From assembly GCF_007827695.1 (NCBI RefSeq), contig NZ_VITA01000029.1, positions 1 to 45,966 on the forward strand: a stretch of DNA of 45,966 nt. The letters run 5' to 3'. Shown here one piece after another: positions 7,891-15,792 of this stretch. The DNA is from Sinorhizobium medicae. GTDB lineage: Bacteria > Pseudomonadota > Alphaproteobacteria > Rhizobiales > Rhizobiaceae. The notes under the pieces are model-generated. The model was given only the letters and a program-made list of their open reading frames with translations. It was not told the origin of the DNA and ran no database searches. Each line of letters begins with the position of its first letter. The first letter of the stretch is position 1. Position numbers and translations under genes: made by a program.

Positions 7891-8109
7891 TTATTGCTCA
7901 GTATGCACCGTGAACTTCGGAGCGTCTTCGCCGGCCCCTTCTGCAAGGAACTCGAGCAGCACCGAAATTAAGAACTCCGCGGCCTCTTTGTTCACCAAAA
8001 GGTCTATGGTGCCCAGGTCGGTCTCAAGATTGAGGCGCCCAATCAATGGCTCTGACGAAATTGTCTGGAATTCACTGTCTAACAAGCGGTTTTCTTCCAG
8101 CTCTGACAT
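7891..8109 (-). CDS. small acidic protein of unknown function
   Basis: A 72-residue protein starting MSELEENRLLDSEFQTISSE and ending with DAPKFTVHTEQ. The central part, DLGTIDLLVNKEAAEFLISV, looks like a beta-strand followed by an amphipathic helix. The start at 8109 has a very good CAGGAGGGG 4-5 nt upstream, so I prefer it over longer in-frame extensions, whose composition is non-native. I do not recognise the family. Confidence 0.7.
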   Translation of the reverse strand: MSELEENRLLDSEFQTISSEPLIGRLNLETDLGTIDLLVNKEAAEFLISVLLEFLAEGAGEDAPKFTVHTEQ

Positions 8110-8464
8110 TTTCCCCTCCTGGTTAGAACGACACGATGCGCAGGAGTTCTGTTGATTGGCAACCAATCTAGTTTTGCGATGACCGCAAGGACCCAACCTA
8201 GCTCGCTGTAAGCTCCCCGGACGCGAAGGGGAGGCACCGACCGCAGATCGGCACAACCAGTTTCGAGGCGATGCCTCACGAGATTGGAAAGCCCCGCAGC
8301 CGTATGGCGCTAAGCCGGGTCATAGGTTCACCGCATGGGGGCCGACTTTCCCGAGCAAGATCAGGTCGGCGGATAGTTATCCGAGAAGATCGGGGTTCGT
8401 GCCTGGTCGTCCTGTCCGGACCATAAGCAGCCCGCCGCCGTGATGGTGAGCGGGGCTTGCCTCC
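8110..8464. other. 355-bp stretch without a supported gene
   Basis: No frame here has a ribosome binding site together with native-looking composition. It contains a 14-bp sequence, TTCGAGGCGATGCC (8262-8275), that also occurs at 7738-7751, upstream of the 45-residue peptide gene. The only long frame (minus strand, 8276-8623) is antisense to the 50-residue gene and looks like a shadow. Upstream signals for the flanking genes at 8109 (minus) and 8465 (plus) must lie within it. Confidence 0.5.
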
Positions 8465-8617
8465 ATGTCCAAGCCCTACCGCGTCGTAAAGCTCAACACT
8501 GGGGAGCAAGACATGGACGCGGTCCTGAACGAGTGGGCGGCCAAGGGATATTGGCTCAATCACGTGGTCCGGAACTCGACCTACGACTGGGGGCTGATTT
8601 TTTCTTCGCTCAGCTGA
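8465..8617 (+). CDS. 50-residue protein, DUF4177-like
   Basis: The frame reads MSKPYRVVKLNTGEQDMDAV, then LNEWAAKGYWLNHVVRNST and DWGLIFSSLS. The pattern Y-VVKL, followed by a helix and then an AAKGYWL strand, resembles the small DUF4177-type fold (the usual form has GWEL). No strong SD is visible. The stop codon (8615-8617) lies within a few bases of the stop of the convergent 28-residue gene. A vestigial copy of its start (YRVVE followed by a stop) occurs at about 8943-8970. Confidence 0.55.
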   Translation: MSKPYRVVKLNTGEQDMDAVLNEWAAKGYWLNHVVRNSTYDWGLIFSSLS

Positions 8618-8696
8618 TCGCAAAGAGCAGCCACACCAGCGTGCACGCAGAAACGATGATCATCACGACCGCCATTGCTTCAAGTGCCTTGTGCAT
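8610..8696 (-). CDS. 28-residue single-helix membrane peptide
   Basis: The frame MHKALEAMAVVMIIVSACTL continues VWLLFAIS, almost entirely one transmembrane helix. Its ATG overlaps the TGA of the upstream 62-residue gene (TGATG), so translation would be coupled. The 3' end overlaps the 3' end of the plus-strand 50-residue gene by 8 bp. The size, hydrophobicity and coupling resemble small regulatory or type I toxin-like membrane peptides, but no antitoxin RNA was identified. Confidence 0.5.
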   Translation of the reverse strand: MHKALEAMAVVMIIVSACTLVWLLFAIS

Positions 8697-8884
8697 CACT
8701 CTTCCCAGAGCATTTCCATGATTTCTTCAGGCGGCTCCTTCACCTGGAGGGTGACGGAGGCGCCGTTTTTGATCGAGCAGGTGACGAGTGTAGTGCTCCG
8801 CTGCCCTTCGACCCTTTGGAAGTGCATGACCGTGTCCATGTTGACGAAGATTGGTCCATTGTTGTCGTGCAGTTCTAGCCACAT
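8696..8884 (-). CDS. 62-residue protein, possibly FlbD-like fold
   Basis: The protein MWLELHDNNGPIFVNMDTVM continues with FQRVEGQRSTTLVTCSIKNG and VKEPPEEIMEMLWEE. The layout (beta-strands with an IFVN turn, a further strand pair, then a VKEPPEEIMEML helix) resembles small FlbD-type proteins, but the similarity is only in outline. GAGGAC lies about 8-9 nt before the ATG. It is followed directly by the coupled 28-residue membrane peptide. No function is assigned. Confidence 0.6.
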   Translation of the reverse strand: MWLELHDNNGPIFVNMDTVMHFQRVEGQRSTTLVTCSIKNGASVTLQVKEPPEEIMEMLWEE

Positions 8885-8977
8885 GGTTAGCGTCCTCTCG
8901 ACGATTCGACCGCTCGGGTAAGTATAGCAGAGGGGTGATCGAATGAGGCGCTACCGCGTCGTCGAATAGATGCGCGG

Positions 8978-9052
8978 TTAGTGCAATGTCAGCATCGCGA
9001 AAAGGATGATGGCCGCAAGAACGACGAGGAGAAGGATCGTACCTTCTTTCAT
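8978..9052 (-). CDS. 24-residue membrane peptide
   Basis: The frame MKEGTILLLVVLAAIILFAM ends with LTLH. It has a charged N-terminus and one transmembrane helix. AGGAG lies about 10 nt upstream of the ATG, which is good support for so short a frame. It lies between the 62-residue gene and the 81-residue gene, all on the minus strand. Function unknown. Confidence 0.45.
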   Translation of the reverse strand: MKEGTILLLVVLAAIILFAMLTLH

Positions 9053-9120
9053 GGCGTTGTTACTCCTGCCCCAGCATAGAATATGGGGAATCTGCAGTTC
9101 TTCATCCATGCGACGCCTGA

Positions 9121-9366
9121 TCAAATCTCGACTATGAGGCCTTGGTGCATCAGTTCTGTAACGTTTACAGAACTGGCATTGAGAGCCTCATCGGTATCAA
9201 CATATTTGTCTGCGGTAAGGCACAAGAATACGGCCACCGCCCTGCCGCCTTCAGCATTCACGTTTGGCCGATCAATCGTCACGCCTTGATACGTGCCTTG
9301 AGGTATGGCGTGTCCGCGGATCTCGCAATCTCCGAGAGCTTCAAGGTTGATCAGGTGTTTAGCCAT
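9121..9366 (-). CDS. 81-residue hypothetical protein
   Basis: Starting at MAKHLINLEALGDCEIRGHA (AGAGGAAA about 8 nt upstream) the protein is 81 residues and ends in ELMHQGLIVEI. The alternation of strands and the acidic composition look native, while the 37-residue upstream extension in the same frame does not. It is divergent from the DUF2280 gene with only 38 bp between the starts. I do not recognise the family. Confidence 0.6.
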   Translation of the reverse strand: MAKHLINLEALGDCEIRGHAIPQGTYQGVTIDRPNVNAEGGRAVAVFLCLTADKYVDTDEALNASSVNVTELMHQGLIVEI

Positions 9367-9404
9367 GCAGGCGTTTCCTCTTTTGACGGGGCTTTGACGG
9401 AAGG

Positions 9405-9725
9405 ATGGCCAAAGCGCAACTTTCTGATGAGGTGAAAACCTACATTGTGCAAGCCTTGGCATGTTGTGACAGTCCATCTGTCGTGGCGGCGGCAGTCAAG
9501 AAGGAGTACGGCGCCGACGTCAGCCGACAGCTTGTCGAGAGCCATGACCCGAACAAGAAGGCAGGATCGGGCTTAGCGCGAAAGTGGAAGACACTCTTCG
9601 AAGAGACCCGCAAGACCTTCCTAGAGGATAGCGCCATCATCGCCATCAGTCCCCAGGCGGTCCGGCTACGCGCTCTGCAGCGCATGGCAGAGAAGGCGGA
9701 AACGGCAATGCGTTTCCCTTTGTAG
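9405..9725 (+). CDS. DUF2280 family phage protein, C-terminally truncated
   Basis: The N-terminal MAKAQLSDEVKTYIVQALAC followed by DSPSVVAAAVKKEYG, ADVSRQLVESHDP and ARKWKTLFEETRKTFLED is the DUF2280 pattern: a helix-turn-helix-like half followed by a helical region ending RLRALQRMAEKAE. The family is phage-associated and often lies just before terminase genes. The usual protein continues for about 40-60 more residues; here it stops after MRFPL, probably through a frameshift. No terminase follows, so it is a likely prophage leftover. Confidence 0.7.
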   Translation: MAKAQLSDEVKTYIVQALACCDSPSVVAAAVKKEYGADVSRQLVESHDPNKKAGSGLARKWKTLFEETRKTFLEDSAIIAISPQAVRLRALQRMAEKAETAMRFPL

Positions 9726-9906
9726 ATCTGCGTGGATTGCCGTTTTCCGAGAGCGCCCTCTCGGTCGATGATGAGAGAGTTGGTGATTGCTGCGTCAGAG
9801 CGCCGGATGTGTTTGCCTTCTGGAAGAAATAAACTGCTGCGGCGGCCGCCGCTAAGACAAGCGACCAGAATAACCCAGGTCTTATGGTCCCCCTCAAATG
9901 TGACAC
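9646..9906 (-). CDS. possible small membrane-anchored protein
   Basis: The minus-strand frame with a GTG start has one convincing transmembrane helix (GLFWSLVLAAAAAAVYFF, residues 12-29) and a Ser/Thr-rich tail. There is no strong SD, and the 3' third is antisense to the DUF2280 gene, where the composition looks random. It may be a real short gene with a drifted end, or chance. Apart from this frame, the interval 9726-10067 holds nothing I can support. Confidence 0.25.
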   Translation of the reverse strand: MSHLRGTIRPGLFWSLVLAAAAAAVYFFQKANTSGALTQQSPTLSSSTERALSENGNPRRSTKGNALPFPPSLPCAAERVAGPPGD

Positions 9907-10067
9907 CCACTAAAATGAAACACGAGCGAGAGTGGAAGTCGAGGACGGTCTGCGCTATCTATGATTTCCTCGTGCTGCCTTAATCGCTTCGAAGACGGGA
10001 ACCATCGCAACCCGCCAAGGCAATCAGCCGACCAGCGTTCACGCCGTTTAAACGAGGGACTTCTGGA

Positions 10068-10319
10068 ATGGGTATAATCTGGACCATCATCATCGGTTTT
10101 ATCGCGGGTATCGTGGCCAAGCTCATCGTGCCCGGCGAAAACGAGCCAAAGGGCTTCATTCTAACGACGATCCTGGGAATCGTAGGGGCCTTTGTCGCCT
10201 CCTATCTGGGGCAGGCATTGGGGTGGTACAACGCCAACGAGGGTGCCGGCTTCATCGGCGCTATTGTAGGAGCTGTGATCGTCTTGCTCGTATGGGGCGC
10301 CGTCGCCCGGCGTGCCTAG
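10068..10319 (+). CDS. GlsB/YeaQ/YmgE family stress-response membrane protein
   Basis: An 83-residue protein with three hydrophobic segments and the family pattern MGIIWTIIIGFIAGIVAKLI, PGENEPKGFILTTILGIVGAFV, here cited by the cores GIVAKL, GFILTTILGIVGA and GFIGAIVGAVIVLLVWG. The length matches the family (about 80-85 residues). These Gly-rich inner-membrane proteins are induced under stress in many bacteria; their molecular role is unclear. The next gene (YidB-like) starts 28 bp downstream and is often a neighbour of such proteins. Confidence 0.9.
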   Translation: MGIIWTIIIGFIAGIVAKLIVPGENEPKGFILTTILGIVGAFVASYLGQALGWYNANEGAGFIGAIVGAVIVLLVWGAVARRA

Positions 10320-10347
10320 GACTTCACTAAGCAGAAAGGAACCGACA

Positions 10348-10833
10348 ATGGCTTCGTCTCGCAACACCATGCCGTCGCTAGCGGCTCTATTGGGTCTGCT
10401 CGCGGTCGCTGGTTACCAGAACCGCGATAAGCTCGGACAGATCTTTCAGGATGCAAAGGGGGGCGCCCAGAACAGCGGCGGAATTCTCGGCGAACTCGGC
10501 AAGATGTTTGGCGGCTCCGAGGAAGGCTCGCTCAGCAAGGGCGTGGGAGAACTTGTCGATGCATTCAAGAACGGCGGACACCGGGAGGCGGCAGACTCCT
10601 GGGTAAGCGCCGAAGAGCGATCTCAGGGCATTTCGCCCGAGCAGGTCGAATCTTCGATCGGCAAGGATACCCTCCAGGATCTGGCCGCAAAGACCGGCCT
10701 GGACTACAACGAACTGCTGAAGCGCCTTTCGACATCGATCCCGGACGCGGTGGACACGATGACCCCGAACGGCCAGTTGCCTGAGACCGATGAGGAAGTC
10801 CTTGGCCGATCCCGCGGCCCCACTCTGGGCTAG
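10348..10833 (+). CDS. YidB-like DUF937 family protein
   Basis: A 161-residue protein from the ATG at 10348 (GAAAGGA about 7 nt upstream). The N-terminus has a weak hydrophobic helix (LAALLGLLAVAGY). A glycine-rich linker (GGILGELGKMFGG) and the DUF937/YidB core follow: DSWVSAEERSQGISPEQVES with IGKDTLQDLAAKTGL, then LLKRLSTSIPDAVDTMTPNG and the C-terminal PE. Probably cotranscribed with the YmgE-like gene. The family is uncharacterised. Confidence 0.85.
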   Translation: MASSRNTMPSLAALLGLLAVAGYQNRDKLGQIFQDAKGGAQNSGGILGELGKMFGGSEEGSLSKGVGELVDAFKNGGHREAADSWVSAEERSQGISPEQVESSIGKDTLQDLAAKTGLDYNELLKRLSTSIPDAVDTMTPNGQLPETDEEVLGRSRGPTLG

Positions 10834-10879
10834 AGGTTGGTTGACGGACCGGTTGCGCTGTTCCGGAGGCCCTAATTGT

Positions 10880-12355
10880 TCAGGCTCGATCCGCGATCCG
10901 TGCCGCAGTCAAGGCGACACCGTCGGCTATGCGGCTGCGGGCGATCGACGAGTAACCCATGCGGAAGAAGCGGCACGGACCGTCGTCCTTGGGGAAGAAC
11001 GGCGATCCGGATTCTATAAGCACCCCTTCCAACCGCAACGCGTTCATCAGCAGATCCGCATCGAGGTCATCCGGCCCTTCGATCCAGAAGGAGGTGCCGC
11101 CGAAAGCCGCCGACCCGGCGATCCGCAAACCGGCATCCCGAAGTGCTGCCGCCATGATGATGTGCCGGCGATGATATTCCTCGCGCATGCGGTGCAGCAC
11201 GGCATCATAGTGGCCGAGTGCCAGGAAATAGGCGGCCGTTCTCTGGAGGTGCCCCGGCGGATGGCGTAGCATCAGCGCGCGAAGCGCCCGCGCCTCCCGG
11301 ATCACGGCGGCCGGCGCCACCAAATAACCGAGCCGCAGACCGGGAAACAGCGACTTGGAAAAACTGCCGATATAGAAGACGCGTCCGCTGCGGTCGAAGG
11401 CCTTGAGAGCCGGGGATGGGGGCGCCAGAAAGCTCATCTCGAACTCATAATCGTCTTCGACGATTATGAAGTCCTTCGAGGCAGCGGCTTCGAGCAATGC
11501 AGCACGCCGGTCGAGCGGCATCGTCGCCCCGGTAGGAGAATGATGGCTGGGCGTAACGAATACCGCATCGACCTTATCGGGAAGAGCGGTGGGCGGCAGG
11601 CCTTCCTTGTCGACATCGATGACGGTGACTTCGGCGCCGCTCAAGCGGAGCGAGGCGCTCATGTCGGGATGACATGGATTCTCGCAGACCGCGTGTGAGC
11701 CCTGGCGCAACAGCAGTTGGATGACGATCCACAGGGCGTTTTGCGCGCCGACGGTCACGAGGATCTCGTCGGGGCTCGCACGAATGCCGCGCCCCGGCAA
11801 TGTACGCGAGCAGATATAGTTGACCAGTTGGACGTCATCCGATGCCGCGAAATCGCCCGCCATCAGTTCGAAATCCTCTCGCCCGAGCGCCCGGCGCGCG
11901 CAGTCGCGCCATGCGGTGAGGTCGAACAGCGATGGATCCATCTGGCCGTAGAGGAACGGGTAGGGATAGGCGCGCCAGTCGAGGGGTTTGCGCATCTGCT
12001 TGGCCACGATGAAGGTCGAGCACAACTTGGCCGACCAGTCGATCGTATCGGCTTCAGTGTGCGCGGCCCCTATTGCAATGCCTGTCGTCGGTGGCTTGCC
12101 GGCGACACGGTAGCCGCTGCGCTTCTCCGCCTCGATATAGCCTTGCGAGGCGAGCTCCTGATAGGCGAGCGTCACGGTGATCCGCGAAATGTTCAGATAG
12201 GCCGCAAGCTTGCGACTGGAAGGGAGCCGGGCACCCGCTGCCAGGCGGCCGGACAATACCGCGGACACGATGGTTTCCCGGATCTGCGCCTGCAAGCCCG
12301 CATGGCCCGTTCGGTCCAGAAAGAAGATCGTTTCGGATACCGTCGAGCCCACCAT
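10880..12355 (-). CDS. tauR: MocR/GntR-type taurine regulator TauR
   Basis: A 491-residue chimeric regulator. Residues about 12-85 form a GntR winged helix (LPSSRKLAAYLNISRITVTL). Residues about 125-490 form a fold-type I aminotransferase-like domain with YPFLYGQMDPSLF and the PLP-binding Lys334 in GSFSKSLFPGLRLG. This architecture and motif match TauR/GabR-type proteins. In Rhodobacter capsulatus, TauR activates taurine genes in response to taurine. It is divergent from tauA across a 164-bp gap that holds a pair of TauR-like direct repeats, so it very probably controls tauABCXY. Confidence 0.9.
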   Translation of the reverse strand: MVGSTVSETIFFLDRTGHAGLQAQIRETIVSAVLSGRLAAGARLPSSRKLAAYLNISRITVTLAYQELASQGYIEAEKRSGYRVAGKPPTTGIAIGAAHTEADTIDWSAKLCSTFIVAKQMRKPLDWRAYPYPFLYGQMDPSLFDLTAWRDCARRALGREDFELMAGDFAASDDVQLVNYICSRTLPGRGIRASPDEILVTVGAQNALWIVIQLLLRQGSHAVCENPCHPDMSASLRLSGAEVTVIDVDKEGLPPTALPDKVDAVFVTPSHHSPTGATMPLDRRAALLEAAASKDFIIVEDDYEFEMSFLAPPSPALKAFDRSGRVFYIGSFSKSLFPGLRLGYLVAPAAVIREARALRALMLRHPPGHLQRTAAYFLALGHYDAVLHRMREEYHRRHIIMAAALRDAGLRIAGSAAFGGTSFWIEGPDDLDADLLMNALRLEGVLIESGSPFFPKDDGPCRFFRMGYSSIARSRIADGVALTAARIADRA

Positions 12356-12381
12356 TCACATCACCCATGGCCTCCTCCAAA

Positions 12382-12413
12382 CTGGACTCATCTAACTTCT
12401 TATCTGGATATAA
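12382..12413 (+). promoter_or_regulatory. putative TauR operator: two CTGGA direct repeats
   Basis: CTGGACTCAT (12382-12391) and CTGGATATAA (12404-12413) lie 22 bp apart start to start, two helical turns, in the tauR-tauA gap. As I recall, TauR of R. capsulatus binds two direct repeats close to CTGGAC(T/C)TAA, and the half-sites here match at 7-8 of 10 positions. The last base is 106 bp before the tauA ATG, a usual position for an activator site. Confidence 0.6.
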
Positions 12414-12519
12414 GGCAATCCGAGAGGCAGGCATATTTCTACTCCTCAAGCAAAGACCGTCATCACAGTGCGGCCCGACCCCGCAATAAGCGGGGCGACA
12501 GAACCAAGAGGGAAACGAA

Positions 12520-13539
12520 ATGATTCACTACAGGAATTTCAAGCTTGTATCCGGAGCCCTTGCGATAGCGACCGGGCTGTTAGCCGGCTTTGCGGCCCGG
12601 GCGGAAACCAGTGTCGTCGTCGGCTACCAGCAGATCGTCGGCCCGTTCATTTCGGCAATCGCGGATGGCCGCTTCGATGCCGCAGCCAAGGAGGCCGGCT
12701 ACTCGATCGATTGGCGCCAGTTCAGCTCGGGAGGCGACATTTCGACGGCGCTTGCATCGGGTAATGTGCCGATCGGCGTTATCGGTTCGACCGGTACGAC
12801 AGCCGCCGCGACCCGCGGCGTCGAGCTCGAACTTTTCTGGATTCTCGACAATATCGGCAAATCGGAAGCGCTTGTCGCACGCGAGGGATCCGGCATCGCA
12901 AAGCCGGAAGATCTGAAAGGAAAGAATGTCGGCGTTCCCTTCGTGTCGACCTCTCACTTCCATCTGCTGGTCGGCCTGGGAGAGGTCTGGAAAATCGATC
13001 CGCGGGAAGTGAACATCCTCAACATGAAGCCGCCGCAGATCGTCGCCGCCTGGCAGCGCGGCGATATCGACGCCGCCTATGTCTGGCCGCCGGCCCTTTC
13101 GGAGCTCCTGAAAACGGGTAAGGTGATCTCGGATTCCGAGGCGATCGGCGCGGCGAGCGTGCCCACCTTCGACGGCCTCGTGGTCGATAAGAAATGGGCC
13201 GAGGAAAATCCGGATTTCATGGCGGCCTTCACCAGGGTGCTCGCCGAGTCCTATGCCGATTACAAGGCCAATGGAAGCGGCTGGACGGCGGACTCGCCGG
13301 AGGTGCAGGGCATGGTCAAGTTGATCGGCGGCGACGCCGAGGGTATCGTCCAGGCCCTCAACCTTCTATCCTTTCCGACCACCGAGGAACAGGTCTCCGA
13401 CAGGTGGCTTGGCGGCGGTGCCGTCCGGGCACTGGAGGCGAGCGCCAGGTTTCTGGTCGAGCAGAAGCAGATCGACAATGCGCTCGACGATTACGCGCCC
13501 TTCGTCAACAGCGCCTACGCGAAAGAAGTCTCCAAGTAG
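12520..13539 (+). CDS. tauA: taurine ABC transporter substrate-binding protein
   Basis: A 339-residue periplasmic protein of the SsuA/TauA family. The signal peptide ends ARA|ETSV (cleavage after about residue 28). The mature part has VVVGYQQIVGPFISAIADG, a glycine-rich substrate loop (SSGGDISTALASGNVPIGVI) and IDAAYVWPPALSELLKTGK, typical of taurine-binding TauA. The ATG follows AGAGGGAAACGAA. It is first in tauABC-tauX-tauY and divergent from tauR. An 8-bp-stem hairpin follows the gene, before tauB. The protein would deliver taurine to TauBC at the inner membrane. Confidence 0.93.
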   Translation: MIHYRNFKLVSGALAIATGLLAGFAARAETSVVVGYQQIVGPFISAIADGRFDAAAKEAGYSIDWRQFSSGGDISTALASGNVPIGVIGSTGTTAAATRGVELELFWILDNIGKSEALVAREGSGIAKPEDLKGKNVGVPFVSTSHFHLLVGLGEVWKIDPREVNILNMKPPQIVAAWQRGDIDAAYVWPPALSELLKTGKVISDSEAIGAASVPTFDGLVVDKKWAEENPDFMAAFTRVLAESYADYKANGSGWTADSPEVQGMVKLIGGDAEGIVQALNLLSFPTTEEQVSDRWLGGGAVRALEASARFLVEQKQIDNALDDYAPFVNSAYAKEVSK

Positions 13540-13548
13540 CGGAAGCGC

Positions 13549-13584
13549 GCTCCCGGCTGCTGCGCGCTGTGCGTGTCCGGGAGC
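13549..13584 (+). promoter_or_regulatory. hairpin between tauA and tauB
   Basis: GCTCCCGG (13549-13556) and CCGGGAGC (13577-13584) form a perfect 8-bp stem with a 20-nt loop, starting 9 bp after the tauA stop. No T-run follows, so it is not a classical terminator. Such structures after the binding-protein gene often protect the upstream mRNA and allow more binding protein than membrane parts. Confidence 0.55.
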
Positions 13585-13629
13585 ATCGCTGCTGCCCTCG
13601 ATACAGCACTTTCCAGGAAGGCCCGCGAC

Positions 13630-14442
13630 ATGGAAACGCTCAACGTCAGCAATGTCAATCTGACTTATCCTGGTCTTTATTCGGACCAGGCGGTCATCGC
13701 GCTCAAGGGCGTGAATCTCGAGATCAAGAGCGGCGACTTCGTCGTCGCGCTCGGTGCATCGGGCTGCGGCAAGACCACGCTCCTCAACCTGATGGCAGGT
13801 TTCATGGCACCGAGCGCCGGGGAGATCACGCTCGGTGAGCGCCGCATCACCGGTCCCGGCGCCGACCGAGGCGTTGTTTTCCAAAAGCACGCGCTGCTCC
13901 CCTGGCTCAATGTCATCGACAATACCGAGTTCGGGCTCAAGCTGAGGGGTGTCGACAAGGCAACAAGGCGGGAGGTGGCGACGCGAAACCTCGCGCTCGT
14001 CGGGCTGCAGGATTTCCACCGGCACATGATCTACCACCTTTCCGGCGGCATGCAGCAGCGCGTCGGCATCGCCCGCGCGCTCACCTGCGATCCGGCGATG
14101 CTGCTCATGGACGAACCCATGGCGGCCCTCGATGCCTTGACGCGGGAGACCATCCAGGAACTGCTGCTGAAGGTCTGGCAGCTCACCAACAAGATGTTCT
14201 TCTTCATTACCCACAGCGTCGAGGAGGCGCTGTTCCTCGGCTCCAGGCTGATCGTGATGTCGCCCCGACCGGGCCGCATCACCCATACCTACGAGCTCGA
14301 TTTCAACAAACGCTTCCTGGAGAACGGCAATGCACGCGCAATCAAATCCAGCCGCGACTTCATCGACATGCGCGAACAAATCCTCGGCATCATCTACGGG
14401 GACGAGCGCCAGTCCGGTAACCCGGAGCTCCTCCATGCTTGA
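13630..14442 (+). CDS. tauB: taurine ABC transporter ATP-binding protein
   Basis: A 270-residue ABC ATPase of the nitrate/sulfonate/taurine class. Walker A is GASGCGKTT (residues 42-50), the signature is LSGGMQQ (137-143), and Walker B is LLMDEP (158-163) with the following AALDAL. I chose [10 protein letters not shown] at 13630 because AGGAAGG lies 7 nt upstream; an in-frame ATG at 13573 would fall inside the hairpin. The 3' end overlaps tauC by 8 bp. It would energise taurine uptake with TauA and TauC. Confidence 0.93.
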   Translation: METLNVSNVNLTYPGLYSDQAVIALKGVNLEIKSGDFVVALGASGCGKTTLLNLMAGFMAPSAGEITLGERRITGPGADRGVVFQKHALLPWLNVIDNTEFGLKLRGVDKATRREVATRNLALVGLQDFHRHMIYHLSGGMQQRVGIARALTCDPAMLLMDEPMAALDALTRETIQELLLKVWQLTNKMFFFITHSVEEALFLGSRLIVMSPRPGRITHTYELDFNKRFLENGNARAIKSSRDFIDMREQILGIIYGDERQSGNPELLHA

Positions 14443-15262
14443 GGGCGTCGTCAAGAGCAAACCCGTTCGGCCGGGACGAATCTACGGCGCACCTGGCGAT
14501 GGGATGAGCGGCCATATCAGCCTTTTGACTGCGCTGGTGCTGATCGCGTTCTGGCTGCTCGTGACCGAGATGGGCTGGATCAAGCCGCTGTTCCTGCCGT
14601 CGCCGCTCGCTGTCTGGGACAAGTTCGTCATCGCATTGACGGAAGGGGTCTCCAACTCCACCTTGGCGCAGCACACGCTGGCGAGCCTCGGCCGGGTGTT
14701 CGGAGCCTTTCTGCTTGCGCTCGTCACGGCAGTCCCGGTGGGCATTCTCATGGGCGTCAATCGGGTGGTGCGGGGGCTTTTCGACCCCATCATCGAATTC
14801 TACCGCCCGCTGCCGCCGCTCGCTTATCTGCCGCTGATCATCATCTGGCTCGGCATCGGCGAATTTCCGAAAGTTTTCCTGATCTATCTGGCGATCTTTG
14901 CGCCGATGGCGATCGCCGCCAGAGCCGGTGTGCGCTCGGTCTCGACGGAACAGATTCATGCCGCCTATGCCATGGGCGCGACTCGGGCACAGGTGATCGG
15001 GCATGTGATCATGAAGGCTGCGTTGCCGGAGATATTCACCGGTATGCGCATCGGGATCGGCGTCGGCTGGACCACGCTGGTCGCGGCCGAAATGGTGGCC
15101 GCCCATCGTGGACTCGGCTTCATGGTGCTGAATGCAGCCGAATATCTCGCCAGCGATACGGTCATCATGGGGATCGTCGTCATCGGCGTGTTCGCCTTCG
15201 CCTTCGACCTCATGATCCGCTACCTCGAAAAGACGCTCATTCCCTGGAAGGGCAAAGTGTGA
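14435..15262 (+). CDS. tauC: taurine ABC transporter permease
   Basis: A 275-residue inner-membrane permease with about six hydrophobic segments. The coupling-helix region is [30 protein letters not shown], cited by its cores YAMGATR and ALPEIFTG, which is the EAA-loop pattern of SsuC/TauC. The start MLEGVVKSK at 14435 overlaps the end of tauB by 8 bp, indicating coupled translation. The terminus [10 protein letters not shown] is the usual ending for this family. Confidence 0.92.
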   Translation: MLEGVVKSKPVRPGRIYGAPGDGMSGHISLLTALVLIAFWLLVTEMGWIKPLFLPSPLAVWDKFVIALTEGVSNSTLAQHTLASLGRVFGAFLLALVTAVPVGILMGVNRVVRGLFDPIIEFYRPLPPLAYLPLIIIWLGIGEFPKVFLIYLAIFAPMAIAARAGVRSVSTEQIHAAYAMGATRAQVIGHVIMKAALPEIFTGMRIGIGVGWTTLVAAEMVAAHRGLGFMVLNAAEYLASDTVIMGIVVIGVFAFAFDLMIRYLEKTLIPWKGKV

Positions 15263-15381
15263 TGGCCGCCGATCGGCAGTAGTCGGCGCCGCCCCGGATA
15301 GCCTCGATTCAAGCATTTCAACGGGCCTATGGCCGCCCGACCGGCGAAGCCATGCCCCGACATGAACAAAGGACTTTCGAC

Positions 15382-15768
15382 ATGACCGCCGAGGACCTCG
15401 CAGAGCTTTTCGACGCCTTCAACAGACACGACATCGATAGTGTCATGGCATTTTTCGCCGCCGACTGTGTCTTCAACGCCGTTGCCGGGCCGGAGGGCTG
15501 CGGCAAGCGCATCGTCGGCGCCGAGGCGATTGCCGATGCCTTTTCCGGTGTATGGGCGGCAATGCCGGACGCTCATTGGGATCATCACAGCCATTTCGTC
15601 CATGGAGACCGCGGGGTCTCCGAATGGACCTTCTCGGGGACCAATGCGGACGGCACGCGCATCGTCGCGGAAGGCTGCGATCTCTTCACGCTTCGCGACG
15701 GCAAGATCGTCCGCAAGCAGGCATTCCGAAAAAACCGGCCGCTCATCGAGCCGCAGCCGAGATACTGA
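15382..15768 (+). CDS. tauX: taurine dehydrogenase small subunit (SnoaL/NTF2-like)
   Basis: A 128-residue protein of the NTF2-like/SnoaL fold: DLAELFDAFNRHDIDSVMAF, FAADCVFNAVAGPEG, HGDRGVSEWTFSGTNADG and CDLFTLRDGKIVRKQAF. The start at 15382 is preceded by AAAGGAC. In Paracoccus and Rhodobacter the small TauX subunit accompanies the flavoprotein TauY to form taurine dehydrogenase. The position here, 24 bp before the flavoprotein, fits that. Assignment as a subunit is by context and family; whether it has enzymatic residues of its own is unknown. Confidence 0.75.
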   Translation: MTAEDLAELFDAFNRHDIDSVMAFFAADCVFNAVAGPEGCGKRIVGAEAIADAFSGVWAAMPDAHWDHHSHFVHGDRGVSEWTFSGTNADGTRIVAEGCDLFTLRDGKIVRKQAFRKNRPLIEPQPRY

Positions 15769-15792
15769 GCGCCTTGAGGGCAGGATCACGAC

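Noticed and set aside
9985..10067. GGAAC upstream of the YmgE-like gene as a general-stress (RpoE2-type) -35 box.
   Set aside because: No GTT-type -10 element is found at 16-17 bp spacing.
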